Notes: generated from the sequence alone by a model not told the origin. Positions 1 through 8,250 are shown, counted from the first letter of the stretch. The stretch is 18,415 bases of DNA from Thermoplasmata archaeon (GCA_023129265.1 JAGMCJ010000176.1:1-18415), one strand, 5' to 3'. Numbers and translations: made by a program.

Positions 1-40
1 CCCGCCACTTCAGCTCGTTCAGGATTTCCCTGGGGGTCAT
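1..40 (-). CDS. N-terminus of a DUF504/MJ1316-type protein (partial)
   Basis: Only the first 13 codons are in the window; the gene runs off the left edge. Read leftward from the ATG at 40 they give MTPREILNELKWR, which resembles the start of archaeal UPF0248/DUF504 proteins, now called the MJ1316 RNA cyclic-group end-recognition domain and thought to act in RNA repair. An in-frame ATG at 67 would add nine residues. The ATG at 40 is preferred because an AT-rich element at 67-75 sits at leaderless-promoter distance. The gene is divergent from gatD. The call rests on 13 residues, so the family is tentative. Confidence 0.42.
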   Translation of the reverse strand, partial: MTPREILNELKWR

Positions 41-66
41 CGTCGATGGAATCGAGGGGAAACGCA

Positions 67-75
67 TAAGCTTTG
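67..75 (-). promoter_or_regulatory. Possible TATA element for the leftward gene at 40
   Basis: On the minus strand this reads CAAAGCTTA, about 30 nt upstream of the ATG at 40. The match to a TATA box is weak; position is the main support. Confidence 0.3.
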
Positions 76-83
76 CCAAAAAG

Positions 84-91
84 AAATTAAG
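84..91 (+). promoter_or_regulatory. TATA element of gatDE
   Basis: AAATTAAG is centred about 27 nt before the gatD ATG at 115, the distance expected between an archaeal TATA box and the transcription start. The gatDE transcript is therefore probably leaderless. Confidence 0.5.
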
Positions 92-114
92 ACACGAAGC
101 ATTTACGCAGACCG

Positions 115-1419
115 ATGGAATATGAGGGGGTTGTGAAGAGTATTCTGGACGGCGCCGGCGCTGACGTGGGAGACTACATCGAGATCACGCGGGAGAAGGA
201 CTCCTTCAAAGGGATAGTGATGCCCCACATCGAGTTCAGCGGGAAGGATATCCTCACCCTGAAGCTCGACAATGGCTACAACATCGGGGTCAAGGTCGAT
301 GACATGTGCAAGGTCCAGCTCGTGCAGAGGAGACAGGAGGGCAAGAGAGCGGAGCCCGAGTACGTGGCGGACCCCAGCAAACCTACGGTCTCGATCCTGG
401 GCACAGGGGGTACGATAGCTTCGTATGTTGAGTACAGGACTGGAGCGGTATTTCCGGCCGAGAAGGCGAGGGACCTCGTTTTCACCGTTCCAGAGCTTGC
501 GGACCTATGCAACGTCAGGGCGAAGGTGGTGTACAGCATGTTCAGCGAGAACATGACGTCGGAGAATTGGAAGAAGCTCGCGGGCGAGGCGGGGGCCGAG
601 CTTGACTCGGGATCGAGCGGGGTGGTCATCCCACACGGGACGGACACGCTCGGCTACACCGCAGCGGCCCTCTCGTTCATGCTCGACAATCTGAGCGGGC
701 CCGTGATCCTCGTGGGATCGCAGAGGTCATCGGACCGCCCCTCTTCGGACGCATTTCTCAACCTGACGTCCTCAGCCAGGCTGGCCAAAGAGGACCTGGG
801 TGAGGTGGTTGTCGTGATGCATGGCGAGACCTCGGACAGCTTTTGCACCATTCACAGGGGCACGAAAGTGAGAAAGATGCACAGCAGCAGGAGGGATGCC
901 TTCATGAGCATCAACCAGAAGCCTCTCGGAAGCGTTCACCAGGACGGTCGGACGGAGTGGCTGGACGAGCACCGCTCGAGGTCCTCGGGTCCGGTGAAGC
1001 TTCAGGCTGAGATGGAGGACGATGTTGTCCTCGTCCATTTCTATCCTGGACTGCCTGCCCAGCTGTTCAGGTCGACGGTCAAGGATGCCAAGGGCGTCGT
1101 CATCGCGGGAACGGGTCTTGGTCATGTCTCTTCCAGTCTCTTTCCCGAGGTCGAGCGCTTGATACAGGCGGGCATACCGGTCGTGATGACCACTCAGTGT
1201 CTGTACGGAAGGGTCAACATGAACGTCTACTCGGCGGGAAGGGACCTGCTCCTCGCCGGAGTGATACCCGGAGAGGACATGCTTCCCGAGACGGCGTTCA
1301 TCAAGCTGATGTGGGTCCTCGGTCAGACCAGCGACGCTGGAAAGGTCAGGGAGCTCATGACTGCGAATCTGAGAGGGGAGATCAACCCGGCTATCAAGCT
1401 GGAGGAGTACAGTGAATAG
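115..1419 (+). CDS. gatD: Glu-tRNA(Gln) amidotransferase subunit D
   Basis: GatD is the amidase half of the archaeal GatDE enzyme. It frees ammonia from asparagine or glutamine, and GatE uses that ammonia to convert Glu-tRNA(Gln) to Gln-tRNA(Gln) in the cytoplasm. The 434-aa product has a small beta-rich N-terminal domain (about 1-75) and then a type I L-asparaginase fold. Visible active-site motifs are GTGGTIAS (T100), HGTDT (T176, D177) and K254 in TKVRKMHSS, giving the Thr-Thr-Asp-Lys set known in this family. Length is normal for GatD. The ATG at 115 lies about 27 nt after a TATA element, so the mRNA is probably leaderless. The stop codon directly abuts the gatE ATG, so the two subunits are almost certainly co-transcribed. 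Confidence 0.96.
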   Translation: MEYEGVVKSILDGAGADVGDYIEITREKDSFKGIVMPHIEFSGKDILTLKLDNGYNIGVKVDDMCKVQLVQRRQEGKRAEPEYVADPSKPTVSILGTGGTIASYVEYRTGAVFPAEKARDLVFTVPELADLCNVRAKVVYSMFSENMTSENWKKLAGEAGAELDSGSSGVVIPHGTDTLGYTAAALSFMLDNLSGPVILVGSQRSSDRPSSDAFLNLTSSARLAKEDLGEVVVVMHGETSDSFCTIHRGTKVRKMHSSRRDAFMSINQKPLGSVHQDGRTEWLDEHRSRSSGPVKLQAEMEDDVVLVHFYPGLPAQLFRSTVKDAKGVVIAGTGLGHVSSSLFPEVERLIQAGIPVVMTTQCLYGRVNMNVYSAGRDLLLAGVIPGEDMLPETAFIKLMWVLGQTSDAGKVRELMTANLRGEINPAIKLEEYSE

Positions 1420-3279
1420 ATGGACTACGCCGGTCTCGGATTGAGGGTTGGGCTGGAGATACACCAGCAGGTTGACACGAAGAAGCTGTTCTGTGATTGC
1501 CCTTCGGAGCTGAGGGAGGATACGAGCGGGAGCTTCATGAGGAGGCTCAGGCCGACGCAGAGCGAGCTCGGCGAAGTGGACAGGGCCGCGATCGAGGAGG
1601 CACGCAAGAAGCTGAAGTTCATCTACCAGCCGTTGGGAACGACATGCCTCGTGGAGGCGGACGAGGAGCCGCCGCACAGGGGGAACGAGGCGGCCATAGA
1701 CGTCGCGTTGGAGATGGCGCTGCTGTTGGGCGCGAAGCCCGTGGACGAGATACACTTCATGAGGAAGATCGTCATCGACGGCTCGAACACGGCCGGGTTC
1801 CAGAGAAGCGCGCTCGTGGCGATGAGCGGACGGCTCGTGGTCGACTCGAGGACGATTCCCATACCGATGATCGGGCTGGAAGAGGATGCCGCGCGCAAGA
1901 TAGAGCAGAGGGAGGGTTCCATCGTCTACAGGCTGGACCGGCTCGGCATCCCGCTCGTCGAGGTTTCCACGGGACCGGTGATAGAGAGCCCCGAGGAGGC
2001 CAGGAAGGTCGCGCTCAGGTTGGGAAGCCTTCTGCGGGCGACGAGGAAGGTCAAGCGGGGGATCGGAACGATAAGGAACGACCTCAACATCTCCATAGCG
2101 GATGGTGCGCGGGTGGAGGTGAAGGGCGTTCAGGAGCTCAACATGATGTCCGCGTACGTGGAGAACGAGGTGAAGAGGCAGCTGTCGCTCCTCGAAGCCC
2201 GCGACACCCTCAGGGAGAGAGGAGTGGAGGATCTCAATCCGAAGGCCGTGGACCTGACCTCCATCTTCCAGGACACTGAGTGCGAGGTGATCAGGACGAA
2301 GCTCGAGGCGGGCGGCGTCGTTCTCGGGATAAGGCTCCGCGGGTTCTCCGGGCTCCTGAGGGACAGATTGGGACCCGAGCTGAACCGTTACGCTGTTCTG
2401 GCGGGCGTTGGCGGGACCTTCCATTCGGACGAGCTCCCCGCATATGGGATCGAGAAGGAGATTCCGGAGGTCAGGAAGACCCTTGGGCTCGGGGACGATG
2501 ACGCGTTTCTGATTCTGGCGGACAGGAAGGAGGTGGCGGAAGAGGCCGTTGGGCGGGCGATTGACCGGGCGAAGCTGGCCATTGAGGGAGTGCCCGAGGA
2601 GACGAGGGACCCTCGCCCGGACGGGACAACGGTCTATTCGAGACCGCTCCCCGGGAAGGCTCGCATGTATCCAGAGACGGACGTGCCGCCAATCGTGATA
2701 TCGGTAGAGCGGCTGAAGAGAATCGAGACGGGACTTCCGGAACTCCCAGAGCACAAGATGGAGAGGCTTGTCCGAGAGTATGGAATCCACGAGCAGCAGA
2801 TCGGAGTCATTCTGGAGGAGGGCTACGACGAACTGTTCGAGGCGTTGGCCAAGGAGTTCGGAGAGGCGAGAACCGCCGCGTCCATGATATCCAACGTATT
2901 CCCAGAGCTTGAGCGGGAGGGTCACCGCATCGACGCGATCTCAGACCAGACCTTCAGGGATCTCTTCGCTTCCTTGCGGGATGGCACATTCACAAGAGAG
3001 GCTCTCCCGGATGTCTTGCGGACCGTAATCACCGAGGGAACGAGTGTTGAGGGCGCTCTGAGGAAGCTCGGATTGGAGGCCGCTTCGAGGAAGGACATCG
3101 ACGCGATAGTGCGAGAGGTTGTGGAAGAGAGGCTGGAGTTCGTGAAGCAAAGGGGAAAGGAAGCGATTGGCCCGCTCATGGGTGTGGTGATGCAGCGCCT
3201 CCGCGGAAAGGCGGACGGGAAGCTCGTGAACGAGGTCCTCGCCGTGATTATTGAAGAGATCATGGGCAGGGGCGAATGA
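1420..3279 (+). CDS. gatE: Glu-tRNA(Gln) amidotransferase subunit E
   Basis: GatE binds Glu-tRNA(Gln), activates the glutamate with ATP and transfers the ammonia delivered by GatD. The 619-aa product has the GatB/GatE catalytic core (about 1-285), opening with GLEIHQQ (11-17) and LFCDCPS (Cys25, Cys27). A GAD insert related to bacterial AspRS follows (about 290-405; HSDELPAYGI is typical). The C-terminus is a YqeY-like helical tail (about 470-615) that contacts tRNA. The GAD insert separates GatE from bacterial GatB. The ATG follows the gatD stop with no spacer, implying translational coupling. The gene ends 7 nt before the convergent thioredoxin gene. Confidence 0.96.
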   Translation: MDYAGLGLRVGLEIHQQVDTKKLFCDCPSELREDTSGSFMRRLRPTQSELGEVDRAAIEEARKKLKFIYQPLGTTCLVEADEEPPHRGNEAAIDVALEMALLLGAKPVDEIHFMRKIVIDGSNTAGFQRSALVAMSGRLVVDSRTIPIPMIGLEEDAARKIEQREGSIVYRLDRLGIPLVEVSTGPVIESPEEARKVALRLGSLLRATRKVKRGIGTIRNDLNISIADGARVEVKGVQELNMMSAYVENEVKRQLSLLEARDTLRERGVEDLNPKAVDLTSIFQDTECEVIRTKLEAGGVVLGIRLRGFSGLLRDRLGPELNRYAVLAGVGGTFHSDELPAYGIEKEIPEVRKTLGLGDDDAFLILADRKEVAEEAVGRAIDRAKLAIEGVPEETRDPRPDGTTVYSRPLPGKARMYPETDVPPIVISVERLKRIETGLPELPEHKMERLVREYGIHEQQIGVILEEGYDELFEALAKEFGEARTAASMISNVFPELEREGHRIDAISDQTFRDLFASLRDGTFTREALPDVLRTVITEGTSVEGALRKLGLEAASRKDIDAIVREVVEERLEFVKQRGKEAIGPLMGVVMQRLRGKADGKLVNEVLAVIIEEIMGRGE

Positions 3280-3286
3280 GGAGCTG

Positions 3287-3604
3287 TCAGCCTTCAATCT
3301 CCTCCATGAGTCCTTTCAAGTCGGATTCGCTCAGTCCTACGTGCGGCTTGCCGTCCCTCCTGGCTGTGACCTCCCCGCGGGAGAATGCGATCAGCGTCGG
3401 AACTACGTTGATGTCGTACTTGTCCCAGTACTCGCTCCCTTCGTCACTGATGTCGACCTCCCCGAAGTCCCCACCGGAGGATGAGGCCAGGTCCTCGAAA
3501 GAGGGTTTGAACGCCCTGCAAAAGGGGCACCATCTGGCAAAGAAGAGCGTCACGATGCTCTCCGACTTCTCGATGTCGGCCTCCGCGTTGTCAACGAGCG
3601 TCAC
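3287..3604 (-). CDS. Thioredoxin-family protein (CPFC active site)
   Basis: This is a 105-aa single-domain thioredoxin-fold protein, probably a cytoplasmic thiol-disulfide oxidoreductase since no signal peptide is visible. The redox motif is WCPFC (W25, C26, C29), preceded by the usual hydrophobic strand. The cis-proline is in VVPT (P69). CPFC differs from the canonical thioredoxin CGPC, so redox potential and partner may differ. The start is GTG at 3604, about 29 nt downstream of a clear TATA box (3630-3637), which suggests a leaderless message. It is convergent with gatE. Fold confidence is high; substrate is unknown. Confidence 0.88.
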   Translation of the reverse strand: MTLVDNAEADIEKSESIVTLFFARWCPFCRAFKPSFEDLASSSGGDFGEVDISDEGSEYWDKYDINVVPTLIAFSRGEVTARRDGKPHVGLSESDLKGLMEEIEG

Positions 3605-3629
3605 GGAGACCGTCCACAGCCCGCTCCGC

Positions 3630-3637
3630 TATAAAAT
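3630..3637 (-). promoter_or_regulatory. TATA element of the thioredoxin-like gene
   Basis: The minus strand reads ATTTTATA about 29 nt before the GTG at 3604. The spacing supports a leaderless start there. Confidence 0.6.
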
Positions 3638-3686
3638 GTCATGCCGCGACGACACGTCGAGGGATACTATTCCATATCACAAAAGC

Positions 3687-3694
3687 TTTTAATC
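3687..3694 (+). promoter_or_regulatory. TATA element of the gene at 3716
   Basis: TTTTAATC is centred about 26 nt before the GTG at 3716. Transcription would start at or near that GTG. Confidence 0.5.
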
Positions 3695-3715
3695 TGAAGT
3701 TGGATTCACCCGTGA

Positions 3716-4339
3716 GTGGTTCTGATGGTAGCAAAGAAGAAAGGAAGGGAGGATTGGTTCGAGTCCCTGGACCGCGAACTCGAAAAGAGTACCAAAGAGA
3801 TAATCGAGAGCTTCGGTGAGCAGAACACTCAGAAACTCGAGGTCAATCGCTCTTTGATAGAGGATTTCTGGAAGATATGGAAGAGGTTCAACAAGATCAA
3901 TGTTCACTTCACAATCGAACCCAGCTACACGGCCTTTGCTCAGTTCGACGAGTTCCCCTACGGCGATTGGAAGTGGAGATCGAGCTTCAACATCGCAGGC
4001 GTCAATCGGATCGAACTCGTGGACAGGACGCAGGACCAGGGAAGGATAGGCGATGCCCTGCGCGTCTCCTACTACGCGGAGAACAAGAGGCCCAGTGTCC
4101 GGATAGATTTCCAGTACTGCGAGGGAGAGCACTACTACAAGTACTCGGGCTGGAAAAGGATATACAGCCAGCACCTGCTGTACGATGAGCCTCTGGAGAA
4201 GGTCGACATGGGCGATGTCCACGGCGTTTTCAAGGATATCGTGAAGACCTGGTACGAATCCCATCTCAAGAGGAACAGAAGCATTTTGCTGAACCACCTG
4301 AAGAGCAAGTATCCCAGTGTTGAGACGTTCACGCAGTAG
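3716..4339 (+). CDS. Conserved-looking protein of unknown function
   Basis: I do not recognise this 207-aa protein. It is soluble, with no signal peptide or membrane segment. The N-terminal third is charged and helical (about 10-60: DRELEKSTKEIIESFGEQ, then LIEDFWKIWKRF). The middle is rich in aromatic residues and likely beta (about 65-150, with YGDWKWRSSF and HYYKYSGWKR). A helix-rich basic tail contains WYESHLKRNRS. The GTG at 3716 fits a leaderless start; an in-frame ATG at 3725 would remove three residues. Composition is protein-like and it fills the gap between two promoters and a convergent neighbour, so it is a real gene. It abuts the convergent membrane-protein gene with no spacer. 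Confidence 0.78.
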   Translation: MVLMVAKKKGREDWFESLDRELEKSTKEIIESFGEQNTQKLEVNRSLIEDFWKIWKRFNKINVHFTIEPSYTAFAQFDEFPYGDWKWRSSFNIAGVNRIELVDRTQDQGRIGDALRVSYYAENKRPSVRIDFQYCEGEHYYKYSGWKRIYSQHLLYDEPLEKVDMGDVHGVFKDIVKTWYESHLKRNRSILLNHLKSKYPSVETFTQ

Positions 4340-5800
4340 CTAGGACGAGAACGTCAGTTCGTAGACGATGTGCGCCTCCTCGTAGGAAGAGAACACCCAC
4401 GTAACGTACGTTGATTCTACCGCGACCGGGTCCAGTCCGCCGCCCAGTGGATAGTCCTCCAGAGTTATCGACTCGTCCCAAGTGATGTTGATCGCGTCGA
4501 GGTACTGGTTGCCTGGCGCGTATCCATCCTTCCACACGTCGTAGACGCGCAGGACCATGAGACCGTTTCGTTCCTGAAGGAGGGAGATGTTGGCGCTCGT
4601 GAATCGGAGCGTCACCGTCTTCCCGTTGGGCCACACTTCCCCGCATCCGTGGACGTTGGCTCCTATGCTGTGATTGACGACGCTCCAGCCGGTGTAGTTC
4701 AGCGCTTTCTTCGCGACGAATTGACCGAGACTGTCGTAGGTGCTCCAGTGCGGGCGCTCGTCGAACGTCCTCCATATCGCCTCATCGAGAGGGCTGGTTA
4801 TGTCACCGAACGCCTTCATTCTCACCTCGGTTGTGATTCTGAAATCCTGATCTATGACTATGCGCAGGTTCACGGCGTAGCTCTCCGTGTAGTAGATCTC
4901 CTCCTCGGGGGGCGGCTCCTTGAGCAGGATGCCGTGGGCTGTTGATGGTGCGGCGCCAAAGGCCAAGAACCATACGGAGAGGATAACGAGAAAGGCGATG
5001 ACAGTGGCGAACACCCCCCTCCGTCCGATGGTCATGACCTCCGGGCTCGGCAACGACCTCCTGGAGACGTGAAATGACGCGAACAGGAAGATCAGAACGG
5101 TGACCGAGATGAAGAGTAGAAGGTAGCTGAGGACGACATCCGAGATGAGGCCATATCCGATGAGCCCCGCAAGAAGACCGACTGCGAGGTGAGGCAACCA
5201 AAACAGAAGGAGCATGACAAGCGCCGACCTTCTCGTGCGAAGCTCGAAATGCTCCCGAAGAAGCTCGAGCGCCTTGTTCGAGATCACGTAAGCGAATGCG
5301 ATGGTGAAAAGGAGGCCCACTGCGACGAACCTAGCCGCCCAGAAATAATCGACGCCGGGGAGGAACTGGATGACCCGCGCCGTATCCCCGCTTTCACCGT
5401 AGAATGACCCGAGGGCCATGTAGATGATTGAGTGGATGAGGAGGACTTCGAGAAGGAGAAGCGCGAACAGCCTGTGGAAGAACGACTTGAGCCGAGGATA
5501 TATGAGAAAGAGAATGACGAGGCCCAAGATGACCTCCGTGATTATTCCTGCCATGAGATAGAGGACGTGAAACGCCGGAGACGTGGCATCGGGGATGTGC
5601 GCGGCCGTGAATCCTGGACCGGGGGAGACGTAGACGGCATAGAACTGCCCGCCGACAATCTCGGAAACAAGACCATGACCGAGGACTTCGTGAGAGAGGA
5701 CCGCCAAGAACCTCGCGATAACGAAATAGAGGATCGTCAGCAACACGAAGAGTATCACGCCCTGAACGCCGCGAAAGGTCAGATGGTCCTCCTCTTCCAT
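4340..5800 (-). CDS. Seven-helix membrane protein with HEVLGH motif, possible metallopeptidase
   Basis: With the start at 5800 the product is 486 aa. About seven membrane helices are visible (near 14-36, 80-101, 110-131, 154-174, 194-217, 223-243, 262-283), then a soluble C-terminal domain of about 200 residues. HEVLGH lies at the end of helix 1 (H37, E38, H42). M50 membrane proteases have HExxH near this place; here there is one extra residue, as in the zinc-binding HELLGH of dipeptidyl peptidase III (M49). D139 (ESGD) or D151 could be a third ligand. The C-terminal domain has four N-glycosylation sequons (N368, N376, N404, N438), implying it faces outward. The ATG at 5800 is chosen because a TATA box lies 27 nt upstream. 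Peptidase activity is inference. Confidence 0.8.
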   Translation of the reverse strand: MEEEDHLTFRGVQGVILFVLLTILYFVIARFLAVLSHEVLGHGLVSEIVGGQFYAVYVSPGPGFTAAHIPDATSPAFHVLYLMAGIITEVILGLVILFLIYPRLKSFFHRLFALLLLEVLLIHSIIYMALGSFYGESGDTARVIQFLPGVDYFWAARFVAVGLLFTIAFAYVISNKALELLREHFELRTRRSALVMLLLFWLPHLAVGLLAGLIGYGLISDVVLSYLLLFISVTVLIFLFASFHVSRRSLPSPEVMTIGRRGVFATVIAFLVILSVWFLAFGAAPSTAHGILLKEPPPEEEIYYTESYAVNLRIVIDQDFRITTEVRMKAFGDITSPLDEAIWRTFDERPHWSTYDSLGQFVAKKALNYTGWSVVNHSIGANVHGCGEVWPNGKTVTLRFTSANISLLQERNGLMVLRVYDVWKDGYAPGNQYLDAINITWDESITLEDYPLGGGLDPVAVESTYVTWVFSSYEEAHIVYELTFSS

Positions 5801-5822
5801 CGTTGATTCGTATCCCAACCCG

Positions 5823-5830
5823 ATATTATA
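5823..5830 (-). promoter_or_regulatory. TATA element of the membrane-protein gene
   Basis: The minus strand reads TATAATAT, centred 27 nt before the ATG at 5800. This decides the start: the 63 in-frame codons upstream would include the promoter itself. Confidence 0.65.
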
Positions 5831-5950
5831 GGATTTTGCAGTCCCATGACGGGGTCCAGTGTCTGTCCTTGCTGGGCGATAGCTTTTGTCTTGTCGAGAA
5901 ATGTCGCCTGCGAGTGCTGGCTCCTCAGTTTCACTGTGCCCTTTCGTAAA

Positions 5951-5960
5951 GCTATTTAAG
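5951..5960 (+). promoter_or_regulatory. TATA element of the RPA operon
   Basis: GCTATTTAAG predicts transcription starting near 5982. That gives a leader of roughly 35-40 nt carrying the Shine-Dalgarno-like AGGGGTTGAT (6007-6016) before the TTG at 6020. Confidence 0.5.
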
Positions 5961-6019
5961 TCCTGGGAACATTCAGTTTTCGGAGGCACTGAACAGAAAG
6001 CCTCTCAGGGGTTGATAGA

Positions 6020-7336
6020 TTGGACAAAGAACAGATCGCGCCCCATGTGAAGGACATAACAAGGGCGCTTGGAAACAAAGTGAGCGAAGCAGATGTTGAA
6101 CGTGAGCTGAACAGCTATCTGACCGTGTATCGGGTCCCTTTGGGGACCGCGAAGAGAAGCATCGTCAAGAAGCATGGGGGCAATCCCTCCCTCCTCTCCC
6201 TCGGAGTGCAGAAGACGATCATCGACCTGACTCCGAACGAGTTCAGCGTGGATCTTCTGGCCAGGGTCGTCAGCGTCAACGAGAGGGAGATCGAGGTCGA
6301 AGGGGTCACCAAGACCATCTTGTACGGGATATTCGGAGACAGCACGGCGACAGTGCCCTTCACGGCCTGGGAAGCTGACGCGATGGACGTGGAGAAGGGC
6401 GATGTCGTCAAGATCCAGAACGCGTACACGAAGGAGTTCAGGGGAGAGGTTCAGCTCAACCTGGGGAACAGAACGTCGGTTGAGAAGGAGTCGCGGGATG
6501 CCCTGCCGCCTTATGAGCCGCCGGAGAGACCGCCGACATCTGTGGAGCTGGGGAATCTCCGTGGAGGGATGAGCAGCGTCTCCGTCGTTGGGAGGATCGT
6601 CTCCATCGAGTCGAGAGAAGTGGACGTGGAGGGTCAGAAGAAGACGGTGTTCTCGGGGCTCATAGGCGATTCCACGGGAAAAGCGCAGTTCTCCGCGTGG
6701 GCGGACTTCGAGCTCAAGGAGAACGATGTCGTGAAAATCGACGGAGGCTACTCCAAGACATGGAGGGGCATACCCCAGTTGGGTTTTGACAACAGGGCGA
6801 ACGTCGAGATTCTCACTGATGCGGATTTCCCGTCAGCCGAGGACATCATGAAACCTTCCAGGATGTGGATCGAAGAGATCGCCGAAAGGGGCGGTGCCGT
6901 GGATGCCACGATTAGGGGAATCCTCATCGATGTGAAGGAAGGGAGCGGCCTGATATTCCGGTGCCCCGAGTGCAACCGGGTCCTCAGAAAGGGGACGTGC
7001 AGGATTCACGGAGAGGTCGACGGAACGCCCGATCTGCGTGTGAAAGCCGTCATCGATGACGGAAGCGCGGCGCTGACAGCGATACTGGGCAAGGAAATCA
7101 CCGAGGGCCTGCTCGAGAAGAGTTTGGAAGACTGCATGGACGGCGCGAAAGAGGCCATGAGCCATGAGGTCATCAGGGACGAGCTCGCGGATCTGTTGGT
7201 CGCTCAGCCGGTCGAGCTCAGGGGGAACGTGACCAGTGATGACTACGGGCTCATGATGATCTCCGAGTCCGCCGAGGTCTTGGAGATAGATGTGCACGAA
7301 GAGGCGCAGAAGCTACTGTCGGATCTGGAGGAATAG
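6020..7336 (+). CDS. Replication protein A (ssDNA-binding protein, OB folds plus zinc finger)
   Basis: RPA coats single-stranded DNA in replication, repair and recombination. The 438-aa product has an N-terminal helical segment and then three OB-fold regions (about 75-160, 180-265, 290-420). The first two are clear internal duplicates: EREIEVEG...FGDSTATVPFTAW aligns with SREVDVEG...IGDSTGKAQFSAW. The third carries a CxxC...CxxH zinc finger (C315, C318, C327, H330), as in archaeal RPA41 and RPA70-type subunits. The TTG at 6020 is the first possible start after an in-frame stop at 5990, and AGGGGTTGAT precedes it. The RPA-associated gene follows after one base, so the pair is an operon. Confidence 0.93.
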   Translation: MDKEQIAPHVKDITRALGNKVSEADVERELNSYLTVYRVPLGTAKRSIVKKHGGNPSLLSLGVQKTIIDLTPNEFSVDLLARVVSVNEREIEVEGVTKTILYGIFGDSTATVPFTAWEADAMDVEKGDVVKIQNAYTKEFRGEVQLNLGNRTSVEKESRDALPPYEPPERPPTSVELGNLRGGMSSVSVVGRIVSIESREVDVEGQKKTVFSGLIGDSTGKAQFSAWADFELKENDVVKIDGGYSKTWRGIPQLGFDNRANVEILTDADFPSAEDIMKPSRMWIEEIAERGGAVDATIRGILIDVKEGSGLIFRCPECNRVLRKGTCRIHGEVDGTPDLRVKAVIDDGSAALTAILGKEITEGLLEKSLEDCMDGAKEAMSHEVIRDELADLLVAQPVELRGNVTSDDYGLMMISESAEVLEIDVHEEAQKLLSDLEE

Positions 7337-7337
7337 G

Positions 7338-8189
7338 ATGAGGAGGGAGGTCGCCTGGAGAGTATTCGCCAAGGAGTACAGCGATTCGGACTTTCAGTTC
7401 TCGGAGGGCGGGGAGCGTTCCCCGTCCTACGTGGTCACGCCGTTGGGCGCCAAGATAAACAGGCTGTTCGTCGTTGGCGTGATAACGGACATCGACAACG
7501 TCGGATCGGATGACCAGCCCATGTGGAGGGCCAGACTGTCCGATCCGACCGGCGTGTACGTACTCTCGGCGGGCCTCTACCAGCCCGAGGCCGCCAAGAC
7601 ACTCTCTGGGATCGAGCCTCCCGCCTTCGCTGCGGTCATGGGAAAGACACGGGTCTACTCGCCTGAGGAGGGGACGCTCTACCTCAGCATCCGTCCTGAG
7701 ATGATAAGGGCCGCCAACGACGCCGTCAGGAACTACTGGACGCTCGAGTGCTGCAGGAGCCTGAGAACCCGCCTCGATGCTGTTGCCGAGGCCCTTAGGA
7801 TGGACCCTCTCACGAAGGAAGGGCTCATCGCTCTCGGGCAGAGTGAGAGGATCGCGGATGGCATCGTGAGGGCGGTTGACCACTACGGGACCGTGGACCT
7901 GGAGAGGTACAGGCTCATGCTTGTCGACGCGCTCAAGTACCTGCTCCCGGAATCGCAGCCCGCTCCTCCTGAGGAGAAAGATGAGGAAGAGGAGTCGGAG
8001 CTGGACGAGTACGTCCTGGAGCTAATTGGGAAGCTGGACACGGACGGGAAGGGAGCCGACTGGGAGTCCCTGCTGGAAGCCTCGAAGAAGGATGGCGTTC
8101 AGAAGGATGACCTGGAACAAGCCGTGAACGGCTTGCTCGACAATGGCCATGCCTACGAGCCCGTGATTGGGAAGCTGAAGCGGATATGA
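7338..8189 (+). CDS. RPA-associated protein (COG3390 family)
   Basis: This 283-aa protein matches archaeal RPA-associated proteins, which are encoded beside RPA in many Euryarchaeota and form part of, or modulate, the RPA complex. The N-terminal REVAWRVFAKEY, the OB-fold region (about 30-140, with INRLFVVGVITDI and DPTGVYVLSAGLYQP) and the helical segment after it are family hallmarks. An acidic linker (about 200-220) leads to a C-terminal winged-helix-like domain (about 219-283, ending YEPVIGKLKRI), comparable to the tail of RPA32. The ATG at 7338 is one base after the RPA stop; an in-frame extension to 7290 would overlap RPA and is not needed. Co-transcription with RPA is near certain. Confidence 0.9.
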   Translation: MRREVAWRVFAKEYSDSDFQFSEGGERSPSYVVTPLGAKINRLFVVGVITDIDNVGSDDQPMWRARLSDPTGVYVLSAGLYQPEAAKTLSGIEPPAFAAVMGKTRVYSPEEGTLYLSIRPEMIRAANDAVRNYWTLECCRSLRTRLDAVAEALRMDPLTKEGLIALGQSERIADGIVRAVDHYGTVDLERYRLMLVDALKYLLPESQPAPPEEKDEEEESELDEYVLELIGKLDTDGKGADWESLLEASKKDGVQKDDLEQAVNGLLDNGHAYEPVIGKLKRI

Positions 8190-8250
8190 GGTCGCGGCCT
8201 CGAGGGCCTTCCGTCTGGGGATTTGACACGCTCTCGCCGCAAGGGCAGCA

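Larger units (their letters stand above)
5801..6019. other. Divergent intergenic region with two promoters
   Basis: This 219-nt spacer separates the leftward membrane-protein gene from the rightward RPA operon. It holds the two TATA elements listed separately. A weak GGCGA/TCGCC inverted pair lies around 5875-5907. No convincing gene or structured RNA is visible. Confidence 0.5.

Noticed and set aside
772..2925. A 717-codon open frame on the minus strand
   Set aside because: It lies antisense to gatD and gatE, both certain. Its composition (rich in Arg, His, Leu and Pro) is that of a GC-rich shadow frame, and no family motif is visible.
3276..3692. A 138-codon plus-strand open frame opposite the thioredoxin-like gene
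   Set aside because: The minus strand shows a clear thioredoxin active site and promoter. The plus frame is Ser-rich shadow sequence.
5801..5989. N-terminal extension of the membrane protein by 63 codons
   Set aside because: The sequence is low-complexity and polar and contains the TATA box for the ATG at 5800. Coding character begins at MEEEDHL.
7290..7337. Earlier start for the RPA-associated protein
   Set aside because: The extra 16 codons overlap RPA and are basic shadow sequence. REVAWRVF marks the family start at 7338.
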